From positions 60,959,746 through 61,023,745 of the forward strand of contig NC_073691.1 of the NCBI RefSeq assembly GCF_029784155.1: a stretch of DNA of 64,000 nt, written 5' to 3'. Position numbers and translations under genes: made by a program. Positions within the stretch are counted from its first letter, which is position 1; each line of letters begins with the position of its first letter. The notes beneath the pieces are model-generated. The model did not search any database and was not told the DNA's origin. It was given only the letters and a program-made list of their open reading frames with translations. Origin of the DNA: Uranotaenia lowii (Eukaryota; Arthropoda; Insecta; Diptera; Culicidae). Positions 10,727-21,525 of this stretch are shown piece by piece.

Positions 10727-13700
10727 ATGAATCCCAAATCGGATGCTGCGCTGACTCGGTCTAAAACAAAAGCTGTTCAGGAAGCTAACCTCCGAAGTGA
10801 TGTGAGTTTAGCAGATCCGTCAACTTTACGTGAGGAACCTTTTGAACCCAGCTTCATTGAACTCGACCGAGGTGGTGAACATGATTGCGTCGCTTGTGAC
10901 CGTCGGAATGATGCGGAAAAATATATGATCCAGTGTTTGGACTGTACGCGTTGGGAGCACTTTACGTGTGCCAAAGTCACGACCGCTAATGCAAACACAG
11001 TAGTTCATCGTTGTGTTATGTGTCTCCCTCGAATACCCGCCAAGCCGCTTAGCTCTATAACCAAACAATCGACGGCCAGTAGCGCCCGGCGTAAACGTAT
11101 TGCTAGGGATCTCGAGAAGCTCGAGGAAGAGCATAAACTCCAGGAGCAAGATGCTCAAGAACGGTTGAAGAGAGACAAGGAATACATGGACCGAAAATAT
11201 GAGTTACTAAAACAAAAGGATGAAGAAGATGATCGAAGTTCCCATCGTAGTCATCAGTCGAATCCAAGTAGAGTCGCAGAATGGGTCGATTCCCAAATTG
11301 ATTCGGCTGGGGCATATGGTAATGAAGAAGTGATCGGAAGTGACAACAAACGTGCTGAAATATCTCCCCTATGCTCCGGTTTGACATCTACTCCGCTGGA
11401 TATTAAAATGTTCAGAGATAACAAACGAGTTGACTGCAGTTCATTGCAGAGAACTACAGGGAGTATATCAATTGTCGAGCAGGTTGACAACAAATCAGAT
11501 AGAACCACGGAAACCCCAGTTCATCCTTCCTTGTTCATCCCACCGGTAAATATTCAACCATATGTCTCGCTTTTGAAAGATGCCGCCCGAGATGGCTTTA
11601 GACCTACCGGTACTATACCTAAAGTAACCCGGCCAACATTCGACCAATGGCGTACTGAAACTGAAGGTTTACGTAAAATACACAATCTCGAAGAGCTTCA
11701 TAAGCAGGAAAATAATGTACGTCGGAAACGAGAAATCGAGTTAGCTAAAGAGATTAAACGGATGGAAGAAGTTATGTTGGAAGATAGGCGCCAAATGCAG
11801 TTAGTGGAATCCAGTCTACGCGAACAACTTGATATGTACAAGCGTGAACGAGAGGTACATTATCTTCAGCAACAATCAGCAGTCAGACAACGGGAGGATG
11901 AAATGCAACGATTTCATTTGATGGAGATGCAGCTAAGGAGTCAGTTGAACGATGCACTCAAGCATCGTCCTATAGAAACACAGGATGCGATTCCCCAGAA
12001 ATGTAACGGAAGTTCCAACGGAGAGTATGCAGCAGGTAACCCAAAAAACCCCGTACACGTTCAACTACCGGTAAGTTCTGATAAACCAAACGCCTTTGAA
12101 CCAATTAATTATGAACCGTCCACTTTATATAATGATCCAATGCTTTACACTCCCGTGGGTGGTCGTTCTGAAAACTTTATACCTGCTTCACCCTACCCAT
12201 CGTCTCTTGGTATGCCCAACTGTAGTCCACCAATGCCTCTGTTTACACCGATTTCTCCCGTTGCCCCCTGGAGCTATCACAACGTCTACAACAATACTCA
12301 GCCGTCCCAGTTTGCCACAACCACTCATCAGCTTGTTGCTCGCCAAGCCGTTACGAAAGAACTGCCCATATTCTCCGGAGACCCTACGGACTGGCCGGCA
12401 TTCATCAGCAGTTATCGTAACTCTACAGATGTTTGTGGGTACTCAGACTCTGAGAACCTGCTTAGATTGCAACGATGTTTACAAGGTCAGGCGAAAGAAG
12501 CAGTGAGCAGTTTTCTTCTCCACCCATCAACTGTACCCAAAGTTATAACAACTTTAGAAACGCTATTCGGTCGCCCGGAACAAATAGTTCATCAAATGGT
12601 CAAGAAGGTGAGATCGACTCCCGCTCCCAAAGATGATCGTTTTGATTCTCTCGTCCACTTTGGGCTAGTAGTTCAAAATATGTGTAGCCACTTACAAGCA
12701 GTCGGATTAGCGCAACATCTCTCGGACCCAACACTTCTCAATGAACTGGTCGAAAAGTTACCACCAACTGTAAAATTTAATTGGGGACTCTACCTGGAGC
12801 AAATTCCATGCCCAGACTTGAGTGTCTTTGCCCAATACATGGAACGAGTTGTCAAAGCAGCCAGTCGCGTTACCCTCAATAATGGTACTACGAGCAGGAT
12901 TTCCAAGGACGAACGATCGAGAAAGGAGAAGGGGTTCATTAATGCACATTCCATAACTCTTGAGACACCAGAAGATACGACCGAGGTTGATGACTACCCA
13001 ACAAACACATCGAATGTGAAAAATGCTGCAGCATGTGTTGCTTGTAACGACACTAATCATCACATTACGAACTGCTCTGTATTCAAAGAGTTTACTTTAG
13101 ATGATCGGTGGAACCTAGTAAAAAGAGATAAACTATGCCGAAACTGTTTGAGTCAACATCGCCGCTGGCCATGTAGAGGAAGAACATGTGGAATTAATAA
13201 TTGCCAAAAACGCCATCATCGACTTTTGCATTTCGAGCCGCAGGTGAACCAATCGACTGCCAGTGTCAACGTACATCGGGAAATTTCCTCTTCTACGCTT
13301 TTTCGAATGCTTCCAGTGTTGCTAATTGGGCCTAAGGCAAAAGTCGAGACTTATGCCTTTCTTGACGACGGTTCGTCAGTCACTCTTCTGGAACGTGCAA
13401 TTGCTGATAAGATTGGAGCTGAAGGTCCTTCAACGTCCTTGTGTATCCAATGGACAGGCGGGGTGAATAAAACAATATCAGACACTAAAATTGTGGAGCT
13501 ACAAATATCTGGAATTGATGCTGAAAAATGTCTACCAGTTTCGGAAGTATACACCGTCGACTCTCTAGGATTACCCGAGCAAAACTTAGATTTCAATAAA
13601 TTGAAAAATCGTTTCGAACACTTGGATGGTATCCCAGTAAAAAGTTTTAAATCTGCTGTCCCAGGAATCCTAATAGGTCTTAGCAACGCTCATCTACTTA

Positions 13701-16700
13701 CTACATTCAAGAAGCGAGAAGGTCGAGTAAACGAACCTATAGCTTCTAAAACGCGAATCGGATGGTCAGTCTACGGTCGCTTACCAGGGGGAGCCAGCCA
13801 GCAACCACATCGACAAATGCACATATGTGGACAGCCACACCATGATGATTTGCACGAACTAGTTAAAGGTTTTTTCGATATTGACAGTCTTGGAATCGCT
13901 TTGGCACCTACAGTACAAAGTTTTGATGACGAAAGGGCCTACAGAATTTTGAGCGAAACCACAAGAAGAACAACTAGCGGGAGATTCGAAGTAGGCCTCC
14001 TATGGCGATTCGATTATATCGAGCTGCCCGATAGTAAACCAATGGCAGAGAAACGCTTCAAGTGTTTGGAAACCCGTTTAAAGAAGAATCCAGATCTATA
14101 TGACAAAGTTCGACAGCAAATAAAAGACTACCAACTTAAGGGTTATGCCCACAAAGCCACCAAAGAAGAGCTGGAGAAATTCGACTTGCGACGGACATGG
14201 TTCTGCCCCCTTGGAGTTGTACTAAATGAGCGGAAACCTGGTAAAATTCGCCTCATTTGGGACGCAGCCGCAAGAGTCGAAGGCGTTTCCCTTAATTCTG
14301 TTCTTATGAAAGGTCCGGATTTAATATCTTCTCTTTTAAGCATTCTCTTCCAATATCGAGAACGTAAGGTGGCCATCTCAGCGGATATCAAAGAGATGTT
14401 CCACCAGATACTCATTCGCGAACAAGACCGTAGTGCGCAACTTTTCCTATGGAGAGACTCCCCCGAACACCCGCTTGATATTATGGTGACTGATGTAGCT
14501 ATTTTCGGAGCCACTTGTTCGCCAGTGCAATCGCAGTTCGTCAAAAATCTGAACGCGACTGAATACTCGTCCAGATTCCCTAAGGCTTGCAATGATATAA
14601 TGCATTTGCATTACATGGACGATTACCTTAGAAGCGCAGACACAGTAGATGAAGCAATCGAGTTGGCTCTTCAAGTAACCAAGATTCACGAAAAAGGAGG
14701 CTTTCAAATTGTGAATTGGCTATCAAATGAATCCATGGTGCTAGATGCCATAGGAAAAGCCGATCCAACTGCTGTTAAAAACTTGCAACTCGATAAAACG
14801 AACCGAGCAGAACGATTATTGGGAATCCTTTGGCACCCAAAGGAAGACGTCTTTACCTTTTCGCTAAATTTACGCGAGGATGTGGCTAAGATTCTTGTTG
14901 ATGATAAAATCCCTACGAAACGGGAACTGCTTAAAGTGGTCATGAGTATCTACGACCCACTTGGTTTAATATCTCTGTTTGTGGTCCAGGGGAAAATTAT
15001 CGTTCAAGATGTATGGCGTTCTAAAATCGACTGGGACGAAGAAATTTCAACGGAGCTGACCGCGCGCTGGAAACTATGGTTGAATACACTGCAGCAAATA
15101 AAGGAGTTTCAGATCCCGCGATGTTATTTTCCTAACTATAACGAGAAAAGCTATAATAACTTACAGCTCCACATATTCACAGACGCAAGCGAACAAGCTT
15201 GCGCGGCTGTTGCGTACTTTCGCATCGTCGAAAAGGGAAATGTTCGTTGCGCATTGGTTACTTCGAAAACAAAGGTGGCTCCTCTTCAATTCCTGTCAAT
15301 ACCGCGCTTAGAACTTCTTGCAGCAGTTTTGGGAGTGCGTTTGAAGAAAATCGTAGAACAAGAACATACTTTGGTTGTCAAGCGCACGGTTCTATGGAGT
15401 GATTCTACAACTGTTCTAGCCTGGATTCGATCCGATACGCGACGCTATACACAATACGTAGGTCATCGGGTCAATGAAATTCTCCATTCTTCGCAGATTC
15501 AACAATGGAGATGGGTACCAACTAGTTTGAATGTAGCTGATGAAGCTACTAAATGGGGCAAAGGTCTTTCGATTCAACCAGATAGTCGATGGCTAAAAGC
15601 ACCCGAGTTTTTGTATGACAATGAAGAAGAATGGCCTCACGATCACCCTATTTCCGCTCAAGAAACGAACGAAGAACTGCGACCTGCCATGATATGTGTA
15701 CACGTGGCTGTCGAACCTTTAATCGATGTAACACGTTTTTCGAAGTGGGAACGCTTGTTAAGGTGCGTTGGATACGTGTTTCTTTTCATTGAGAAACGTC
15801 TCCGGAAACCAGGTGAAGTGACCGCGATAAGATTATCCCGAGAACACCTTAGAAGAGCTGAAAATGTTCTTTGGAGAATGGCACAGCATGGTCCTTTCTT
15901 TGAGGAGCTAAGTATTTTGAAGCATAATTCCAAATTAAATTGTACAACGAAGCGTAAACTGCAAAAATCCAGTCCTTTAGTACATGTGAATCCTTTTATT
16001 GACGAGAATGATGTGATCCGAATGAGTGGTAGACTTGAGGCAGCAGAGTGGCTCTCGTATGATGCGAGAAACCCTGTGATACTCCCAAGAGATAGTAGGA
16101 TAACTTACTTAATATTGGACTGGTACCATCGACAACATCGCCATGCTAACAATGAGACTGTAGTCAATGAAGTGCGTCAAAGATTTTATGTTGCAAGACT
16201 AAGAGTTCAAATACAGACCCTCTCGAGAAAAACATGCATGTGGTGTAAAGTTTACAAAGCTCGTCCGGTCGCTCCTCAGATGGCCCCTCTGCCTAAAGTT
16301 CGAGTAACCCCAAACGTTCGCCCATTTTCATTCACTGGTATCGACTACTTCGGGCCGTACTACATAAAAATTGGCAGGGCTGTTGCCAAACGATGGGTTG
16401 TCCTTTTCACCTGCCTCACCGTAAGGGCCATTCACCTAGAGATCGCTGCATCTCTCTCGACTGACTCCTGCAAAAAGGCTATCCGACGTTTCATCGCACG
16501 TAGAGGCGCTCCAGAAGAAATTTACACGGATCATGGAACGAACTTCCAAGGAGCTAGCCGCGAACTTAAAGCGGAACTTTCTAAATTAAATGGTGAGTTG
16601 GGGACTTCATTCACTGATGCAGTGACTCAATGGTATTTTAACCCCCCAGCAGCACCTCACATGGGTGGTTGCTGGGAGAGAATGGTCAGATCTGTTAAGA

Positions 16701-17248
16701 CGGCTCTTGAGACCATCCCAATTGCTGACAAATTAGACGAGGAATCGTTGGCGACTGTTCTTGCAGAAGCAGAACATATGATAAATTCGCGACCACTCAC
16801 TTTCATTCCATTAAGATCCACCGAAGAAGAATCATTAACGCCAAATCATTTTTTGATGCTAAGTTCGAAAGGGGTGCATCAAGGCACAAAGATGATAACA
16901 AATCCGGGTAATTCACTCAGAACCAGTTGGGAATATATTCAAAGGGTCCTACAAGAATTTTGGAGACGATGGGTGGTTGCTTATCTTCCTACAATTGCAA
17001 GACGAACTAAATGGTTCGATGATATTCGTCCTATACAAAACGGTGAACTTGTGATCATTGTGGATGAGCGTATTCGAAACCGGTGGTTGAGGGGGCGTGT
17101 ATTGAAAACATATCCGGGTAAAGATGGTGTAACAAGACGTGCAGATGTGCAAACAGCGGACGGTATCTTCAGCAGACCAGTCACCAAATTAGCGCTTCTG
17201 GACGTAGGAATCGAGCATGACGCCGAACCGGAGATTCTAGCGACATGA
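10727..17248 (+). CDS. BEL/Pao gag-pol polyprotein, 2173 residues
   Basis: A single frame encodes all retrotransposon proteins. In order: a PHD-like Cys-rich finger (C54-C99); two charged coiled coils (about 118-168 and 323-412); a Pro-rich linker; a DUF1759-type gag domain (about 545-700, starts LPIFSGDPTDW); CCHC-like zinc knuckles (about 769-835); a DUF1758-type aspartic protease with D880-D881-G-S; reverse transcriptase with YMDD at 1296-1299; RNase H (FTDAS near 1484, WSDST near 1557); an integrase HHCC finger (H1801 to C1840); a DDE core with D1873, D1935 and E1984; and a C-terminal DUF5641-type domain (about 2077-2160). No stop or frameshift breaks it, and all catalytic residues I can check are present. 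The product would be processed by its own protease in cytoplasmic particles. I choose the first ATG after the LTR. Confidence 0.95.
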   Translation: MNPKSDAALTRSKTKAVQEANLRSDVSLADPSTLREEPFEPSFIELDRGGEHDCVACDRRNDAEKYMIQCLDCTRWEHFTCAKVTTANANTVVHRCVMCLPRIPAKPLSSITKQSTASSARRKRIARDLEKLEEEHKLQEQDAQERLKRDKEYMDRKYELLKQKDEEDDRSSHRSHQSNPSRVAEWVDSQIDSAGAYGNEEVIGSDNKRAEISPLCSGLTSTPLDIKMFRDNKRVDCSSLQRTTGSISIVEQVDNKSDRTTETPVHPSLFIPPVNIQPYVSLLKDAARDGFRPTGTIPKVTRPTFDQWRTETEGLRKIHNLEELHKQENNVRRKREIELAKEIKRMEEVMLEDRRQMQLVESSLREQLDMYKREREVHYLQQQSAVRQREDEMQRFHLMEMQLRSQLNDALKHRPIETQDAIPQKCNGSSNGEYAAGNPKNPVHVQLPVSSDKPNAFEPINYEPSTLYNDPMLYTPVGGRSENFIPASPYPSSLGMPNCSPPMPLFTPISPVAPWSYHNVYNNTQPSQFATTTHQLVARQAVTKELPIFSGDPTDWPAFISSYRNSTDVCGYSDSENLLRLQRCLQGQAKEAVSSFLLHPSTVPKVITTLETLFGRPEQIVHQMVKKVRSTPAPKDDRFDSLVHFGLVVQNMCSHLQAVGLAQHLSDPTLLNELVEKLPPTVKFNWGLYLEQIPCPDLSVFAQYMERVVKAASRVTLNNGTTSRISKDERSRKEKGFINAHSITLETPEDTTEVDDYPTNTSNVKNAAACVACNDTNHHITNCSVFKEFTLDDRWNLVKRDKLCRNCLSQHRRWPCRGRTCGINNCQKRHHRLLHFEPQVNQSTASVNVHREISSSTLFRMLPVLLIGPKAKVETYAFLDDGSSVTLLERAIADKIGAEGPSTSLCIQWTGGVNKTISDTKIVELQISGIDAEKCLPVSEVYTVDSLGLPEQNLDFNKLKNRFEHLDGIPVKSFKSAVPGILIGLSNAHLLTTFKKREGRVNEPIASKTRIGWSVYGRLPGGASQQPHRQMHICGQPHHDDLHELVKGFFDIDSLGIALAPTVQSFDDERAYRILSETTRRTTSGRFEVGLLWRFDYIELPDSKPMAEKRFKCLETRLKKNPDLYDKVRQQIKDYQLKGYAHKATKEELEKFDLRRTWFCPLGVVLNERKPGKIRLIWDAAARVEGVSLNSVLMKGPDLISSLLSILFQYRERKVAISADIKEMFHQILIREQDRSAQLFLWRDSPEHPLDIMVTDVAIFGATCSPVQSQFVKNLNATEYSSRFPKACNDIMHLHYMDDYLRSADTVDEAIELALQVTKIHEKGGFQIVNWLSNESMVLDAIGKADPTAVKNLQLDKTNRAERLLGILWHPKEDVFTFSLNLREDVAKILVDDKIPTKRELLKVVMSIYDPLGLISLFVVQGKIIVQDVWRSKIDWDEEISTELTARWKLWLNTLQQIKEFQIPRCYFPNYNEKSYNNLQLHIFTDASEQACAAVAYFRIVEKGNVRCALVTSKTKVAPLQFLSIPRLELLAAVLGVRLKKIVEQEHTLVVKRTVLWSDSTTVLAWIRSDTRRYTQYVGHRVNEILHSSQIQQWRWVPTSLNVADEATKWGKGLSIQPDSRWLKAPEFLYDNEEEWPHDHPISAQETNEELRPAMICVHVAVEPLIDVTRFSKWERLLRCVGYVFLFIEKRLRKPGEVTAIRLSREHLRRAENVLWRMAQHGPFFEELSILKHNSKLNCTTKRKLQKSSPLVHVNPFIDENDVIRMSGRLEAAEWLSYDARNPVILPRDSRITYLILDWYHRQHRHANNETVVNEVRQRFYVARLRVQIQTLSRKTCMWCKVYKARPVAPQMAPLPKVRVTPNVRPFSFTGIDYFGPYYIKIGRAVAKRWVVLFTCLTVRAIHLEIAASLSTDSCKKAIRRFIARRGAPEEIYTDHGTNFQGASRELKAELSKLNGELGTSFTDAVTQWYFNPPAAPHMGGCWERMVRSVKTALETIPIADKLDEESLATVLAEAEHMINSRPLTFIPLRSTEEESLTPNHFLMLSSKGVHQGTKMITNPGNSLRTSWEYIQRVLQEFWRRWVVAYLPTIARRTKWFDDIRPIQNGELVIIVDERIRNRWLRGRVLKTYPGKDGVTRRADVQTADGIFSRPVTKLALLDVGIEHDAEPEILAT

Positions 17249-17257
17249 GGGGGAGGA
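17247..17257 (+). promoter_or_regulatory. polypurine tract
   Basis: GAGGGGGAGGA ends one base before the 3' LTR and overlaps the gag-pol stop codon (TGA, 17246-17248). It primes plus-strand DNA synthesis in LTR elements. Confidence 0.85.
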
Positions 17258-17660
17258 TGTTGCGCGCAAATAGCAACACTGGTCTTTGCTATAAACTCAG
17301 CGATCTCCAAGCTGCCACCGTGGCCGAAAAAATTAAGTCTCTCGTGTCGACCATTACTCATCATATTAGAAGCAGGATTTCTACACGTTGTGTTAAACAC
17401 TTAAAAGTAATTTATAAAAATATATTTTCCAATTCCACTTGCCAACTAATGAATTTATAGTTTTAGAGAATTTTGCTTACTAATATTGTATTCTGTTCGT
17501 GAAATAAATAAAATCAGAAAGGATATTATGTAAGTTAGAATCGAAATATTCAGATAACCTATATTTATAACAATAAAAAATAATTACAGCTTTGAGCTTA
17601 ATTCTACCGGAAAAAACGAAGTAATTTGCTGAAGGATTCCGAAACTGATTCTCACGAACA
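17258..17660 (+). repeat. 3' LTR
   Basis: 403 bp, the same length as the 5' LTR, with no difference found when read side by side. It is followed by the AGTAC duplication. Confidence 0.93.
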
Positions 17661-17755
17661 AGTACTTTTTTTATTTTTCCAAAATTGTATATTTGGAGCA
17701 TAATTCAAAACTGTTAAAAACTAAGATTTTTTTGAATTTCATTTTCTGATGTTCG
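17661..17755. repeat. continuation of foldback right arm after BEL insertion
   Basis: The reverse complement matches 9590-9655, sharing GAAAATGAA, AAAAAATCT, TTTTGA-TTATGCTCC and AATTTTGG-AAAATAA blocks. It begins with the BEL target duplication AGTAC at 17661-17665. This shows that the sequence on either side of the BEL element was once continuous. Confidence 0.6.
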
Positions 17756-18074
17756 CAAGGAAAAATTTAATAAGGACGTGCCGAGAGTCATATTGGATTT
17801 TTTTGGTGACGTCCCAAAACCATTATTTCGAAAATGTATATGAAAATGACAAAAATTTCAAAGAAAAACACGTTTAAGAACGAAATTGAATTCCGCTTTC
17901 ATTTGATAGTGCTGTAAGGCCTCTATTTCACTATGTTATGAAGTTTGTTGGTCCTTTGAATATGGCATTATGTTTTTTTTTCCTATTTTATTAATGAAAG
18001 CAATGCACAGTGGTCCAGGACGGAACTTTATCGTGACAAAGTTGATTACGAAGAAACTATAAGATAGAAAAATA
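17756..18074. other. no gene seen
   Basis: AT-rich sequence between two foldback repeats, with no domain or clear terminal repeat. Confidence 0.5.
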
Positions 18075-19960
18075 GTGTCTTCAGTAAAAATGTTCATTAA
18101 ATCATGTGCTTTAATAATATTAAATCAAATATTACGGAGTGTAATTTTTCATGATTTAAACATAATTTTTGTTTCAGTGAACAGATAGAGCCTGTCTTCT
18201 ACAAAGTTGTAGCCAACGGTTTTTGAGGCAACTTTACCGAAAACACAACATACATACAAATGACGTTTCGAAAGTGAGTAACGATTTTTTAAATATTAAA
18301 ATGTTAGAGTGTGTCAAAAAAAACAGTATTCTGGCTCTAACTTATGTGAATGAACTCGAACAATAAAAATTTCTCTAGACATTTGTATGAAATAAAATTC
18401 GCACATTTTTCTTTCAGAGCGCTAACTTTTATCTGGAGGCGTTATAAGGGATTTCTTAGCAAAAATTTGTACTTTTTAATCCGCATATCTCGGATTTGTG
18501 CAAACCAACAAATTATTTTATGACGGCATTATTTAGTTCAAATATCAAATATTCGAATGTAAAAATATGAGATATAGGTTTTTTTTTAAACTTAAGAAAA
18601 AAAAATCCAAAATTTGTTAATTTTCAATACAAACTTACACATTTGAAGACCCTGTGAAAGAGAACATCCTCATTTCTCGTGCAAAAGTCAAATTTTCACT
18701 ATTTTGTTATTGGCTGAGTTCATGGCGATGCTTAAATAAGCGATTTAGCATATTGATCCAGATTTTAAAAAAAGTTGAACATAACTATATATTTTTATTT
18801 TTATTATTTTTAAAATTTTTAATTTTAGCAAATTTGACCAAAAGCGAGAAAAATTTACCAAATCGGTTATTTAAGCATCGCAATGGACTCAGACAATAAC
18901 AAAACGATTCGAAAATTTGGCTTTTGCACGAGAAATGGGGATGTTCTCTTTTGCAGGGTCATCAAATGTGTGAATATGTATTGAAAATTAATAAACTTTG
19001 GATTTTTTTTTCTAGAGTTTAAAAAATAATATCTTTAATTTTACATTCGAATATTTGAACTAAATAATGCCGTCATAAAATATTTTTTTGATTCGCACAA
19101 ATCCGAGATATCAGCACCAACACGTGAAAAGGGTCTATGTTCATTTATGACGTTTCGAGAAAAACGCGTTTGAAAATTTTGCAATCTATTTTTAATCGCT
19201 AATTAAAATTCACGAGGAATCTTCCAAGTCTATATGGTCAAAACGATGCGTAGGATCATTCTAAATATGTTTTTATCGATACGACGGTATTATCATGGAA
19301 AAATAGCTCGCAATTGTTTAAAGACCCTAGCTGGAGTATGAAATCCGTCTAATTGTTTTTTACACCCTTTACTTTGTACTGTATGTCTCATATGTGTGAG
19401 TGAGATGGAGATACAATTTCCCCTATTTTTTGACAAAGGCTTATGATTCTCGCTACAGGAATGAGTGAATAGCTTTCCGCATTCTTCCCCTTTTAATGTT
19501 TTGGATCTAGACCCTTTGTTGTGGAGTAAAGGGTGTAAAAGACAATCTGTGTAAGGATAATGTCATTTTATGGCTCTAAATTTTTAAGATCCTTTGCTCA
19601 AACTGCATTATAAATCTTACGAAAACTGAAAAGCTAAAAACGGTTTTTGTGTTAAGTTGAGCTCCTATTGGGCTATTTGAATCCACTGAAAACGGGTTTT
19701 GTTTATTTTGTCTTTTATACCCTTTTCTCATGTTGGTGCTGATATGACAGTTTAAAAAGTACTCGCTTACGAAACGTTGTATTTATGTAGTGTTTTCGGC
19801 AAAGAAGCCTCAAAAACCGTTGACTACAACTTTGTAGAAGACAGTTTGGCTCTATCTGTATACTGGAAAAAGTTTTAATGTGTAAATTATGCAAAAATGA
19901 CACATTCTAATATTTGATTTGAGATTATTGAAGCACGTGGTTTGATGAGCATTTTCCACA
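18075..19960. mobile_element. large foldback element centred near 18.8 kb
   Basis: The left arm (18075-18290 and 18465-18750) is matched in reverse complement by the right arm (18850-19110 and 19743-19960). Shared blocks include CAAAAACCGTTG-CTACAACT, TTTGTAGAAGACAG, GATGCTTAAATAA, CATTCGAATATTTGA and ATAATGCCGTCATAAAAT. The left arm has an extra block of about 170 bp, and the right arm is interrupted by a MITE (19111-19742). The small ORFs inside are by-products. The limits are set by where similarity fades. Confidence 0.6.
19111..19742. mobile_element. TA-flanked MITE nested in foldback arm
   Basis: The 632-bp insert has inverted ends TCAGCACCAACA..GAAAAGGGT (24 bp, two mismatches) and TA on both sides (19109-19110 and 19743-19744). 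Removing it joins GAGATA to TATG-AGTTTAAAAAGTAC, which matches the mirror arm (GAGATATGCGGATTAAAAAGTAC in reverse). That proves it is an insertion. TA duplication fits the Tc1/mariner group. No transposase ORF is present. Confidence 0.75.
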
Positions 19961-21214
19961 ATTCACAATTTTTCCGAACTTCTATTTAATAAAAAAAATT
20001 ATTCCAAAATGCAACTTTTTTGTACCGATCTTGATTCAAAGTGAAAAATTTCCAGCAGATTTTTCGAATATCAACGAAAAAGGCAAGTTTCCTAGTAAAT
20101 TAACAGACTGTTCGTGATTGTGACGTCACAGAATGTACCAATACTAGAGCAGGACTACCTTGGCTACCTTCTGTAAATATTCCTTGGGGTGTTTGGTAAT
20201 ATAACGAGCTGTCAACTTTTCGACAGATGATCTTAGATATGATCAGCAAAGTTTCGGTAATTTTTTTTACCGAAAGAGGTCCTTAATAAATAATTCATTT
20301 ACACATGTTAGGGACTTGGTAATTTTCCTTTCCTCTGTAAGGCACTTGGATTTTTTGAGCTCTTTTTAAACCTCGGATATAAATCAAAATAGAAAATGTT
20401 ATTTTACCAATAACTTAACAACGCGACATATTGTAACAAGGTAGAATCGATGGGGTATTGTCAAAAAATGAAATTTAAACCGAGCTTTGCGTTTAGAACC
20501 CTCTGAAACTGTTCTTATTTCAATTCCCCCAATTTTCTCCGCGGACATTTTATCGTAGCGTGGAAAACGAAATAAATCAGATTTTAAAAGGTTCTATATA
20601 CTGAGACCGATTCCAATATCATTTTTAATTATTTAATCGATTCGCCCTTTTGACTAACAAAGCTTACCAGAATATTACTAAAGAATAATACCAGTTACAA
20701 CACAAGAATTCAATATTTGGAAATCCCAATGTCCACTTAAGTTTTCCAAATAAAGATTGCCGAAAACTCTATGGTCTAATGCATGAATGGTCTGTTGCGC
20801 GAAAGCTTCGCTGGCGACAACACCAGGGTGCAGCAGCAGCTTTCAATTTGCTTCACGCTTCACGTGTCATTTCTGCCGAATGACGACATATTTTTTTTGG
20901 AACAGAGAAAATTTGTGCATTTGTCTTATCCGAAGATTCAACGAGATTGACGCACGCTGTTCGGAAATCTGCATTGCTACTAACAAATGCCGAACCCATT
21001 TCTCCCCCGGTATCGTTCCTTTAGCAAGGCGGGGGAACCTGACCTGACCTGAATCTAACTTGTTAGCTCAATATTTTGCCGAACGGTTGACGACGCCTCA
21101 AGGACGATCGGCTTCGTTTTTAGACGCATTTGGATGTTCCGCAACGGAACGGATGAAGCATGTTTCGAAGATTATCTTTCACTCCTTTTTTCCCCCTAAT
21201 TTCTTTCTACTCAC
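19961..21214. other. probable kinesin-13 intron, no exon seen
   Basis: This lies downstream (minus sense) of the kinesin exon. It holds a small hairpin TTTCGGTAA..TTACCGAAA near 20253-20275 and a more GC-balanced block at 20780-21160 with short ORFs but no kinesin motor motif. I see no further exon here. Confidence 0.5.
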
Positions 21215-21441
21215 CCTAGCTAGATTGGCAGGTGCGGGAGTGATGTGATCTTTCTTGAGCTGTGGCACGAGTGTGGAGTCGCCGTTGGTGCCAGCATCTA
21301 CGAGCAGTTCTGGTTTGTTCAACTCCAGTAGCATGTCCAGCTCAACTTCCTTGCCTTTGGTTTCGCCACGCTCGTACCACTCCACTGTGACCGAGCGTGA
21401 CGCCTCGTGGATCCTGGACACCATCGCTGAGTGTACTCGAC
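21215..21441 (-). CDS. Klp10A: kinesin-13 (Klp10A/KIF2-type) N-terminal exon
   Basis: A 227-base minus-strand exon reads RVHSAMVSRIHEASRSV, then TVEWYERGETKGKEVELD and MLLELN. This is the conserved N-terminal globular domain of kinesin-13, the microtubule-depolymerising kinesins that act at centrosomes, kinetochores and spindle poles. It is preceded by a pyrimidine-rich tract ending CTACAG and followed by GTGAGT, both good splice sites. The frame enters in phase 1, completing a Gly codon that would join a typical DGR sequence from an upstream exon. In some family isoforms translation starts at the Met corresponding to 21424, so this exon could also carry the start. The ATP-binding motor domain is not in the window downstream (below 21215), so the following intron must exceed 21 kb or the gene is incomplete. 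Confidence 0.72.
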
Positions 21442-21525
21442 CTGTAGGAAGAGATAGGTGGGAGAGAGAGAACAGAAAAAGCAGAGGTCATTATCCCCAT
21501 TTCTAGGATTAATAATTTATCCGGG

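Larger units (their letters stand above)
10291..17660 (+). mobile_element. intact BEL/Pao LTR retrotransposon
   Basis: The element is 7370 bp. It has two 403-bp LTRs that start TG and end CA and that I find identical by eye, a 5-bp AGTAC target duplication, one open 2173-codon gag-pol frame and a polypurine tract that abuts the 3' LTR. Every part needed for replication is present apart from an obvious tRNA primer-binding site. Identical LTRs mean recent insertion. There is no env-like ORF after pol: the pol stop lies 9 bases before the LTR. Confidence 0.95.

Noticed and set aside
10777..17400. Many minus-strand and alternate-frame ORFs over the BEL element
   Set aside because: Shadows of the 2173-codon gag-pol frame, which has all recognised domains.
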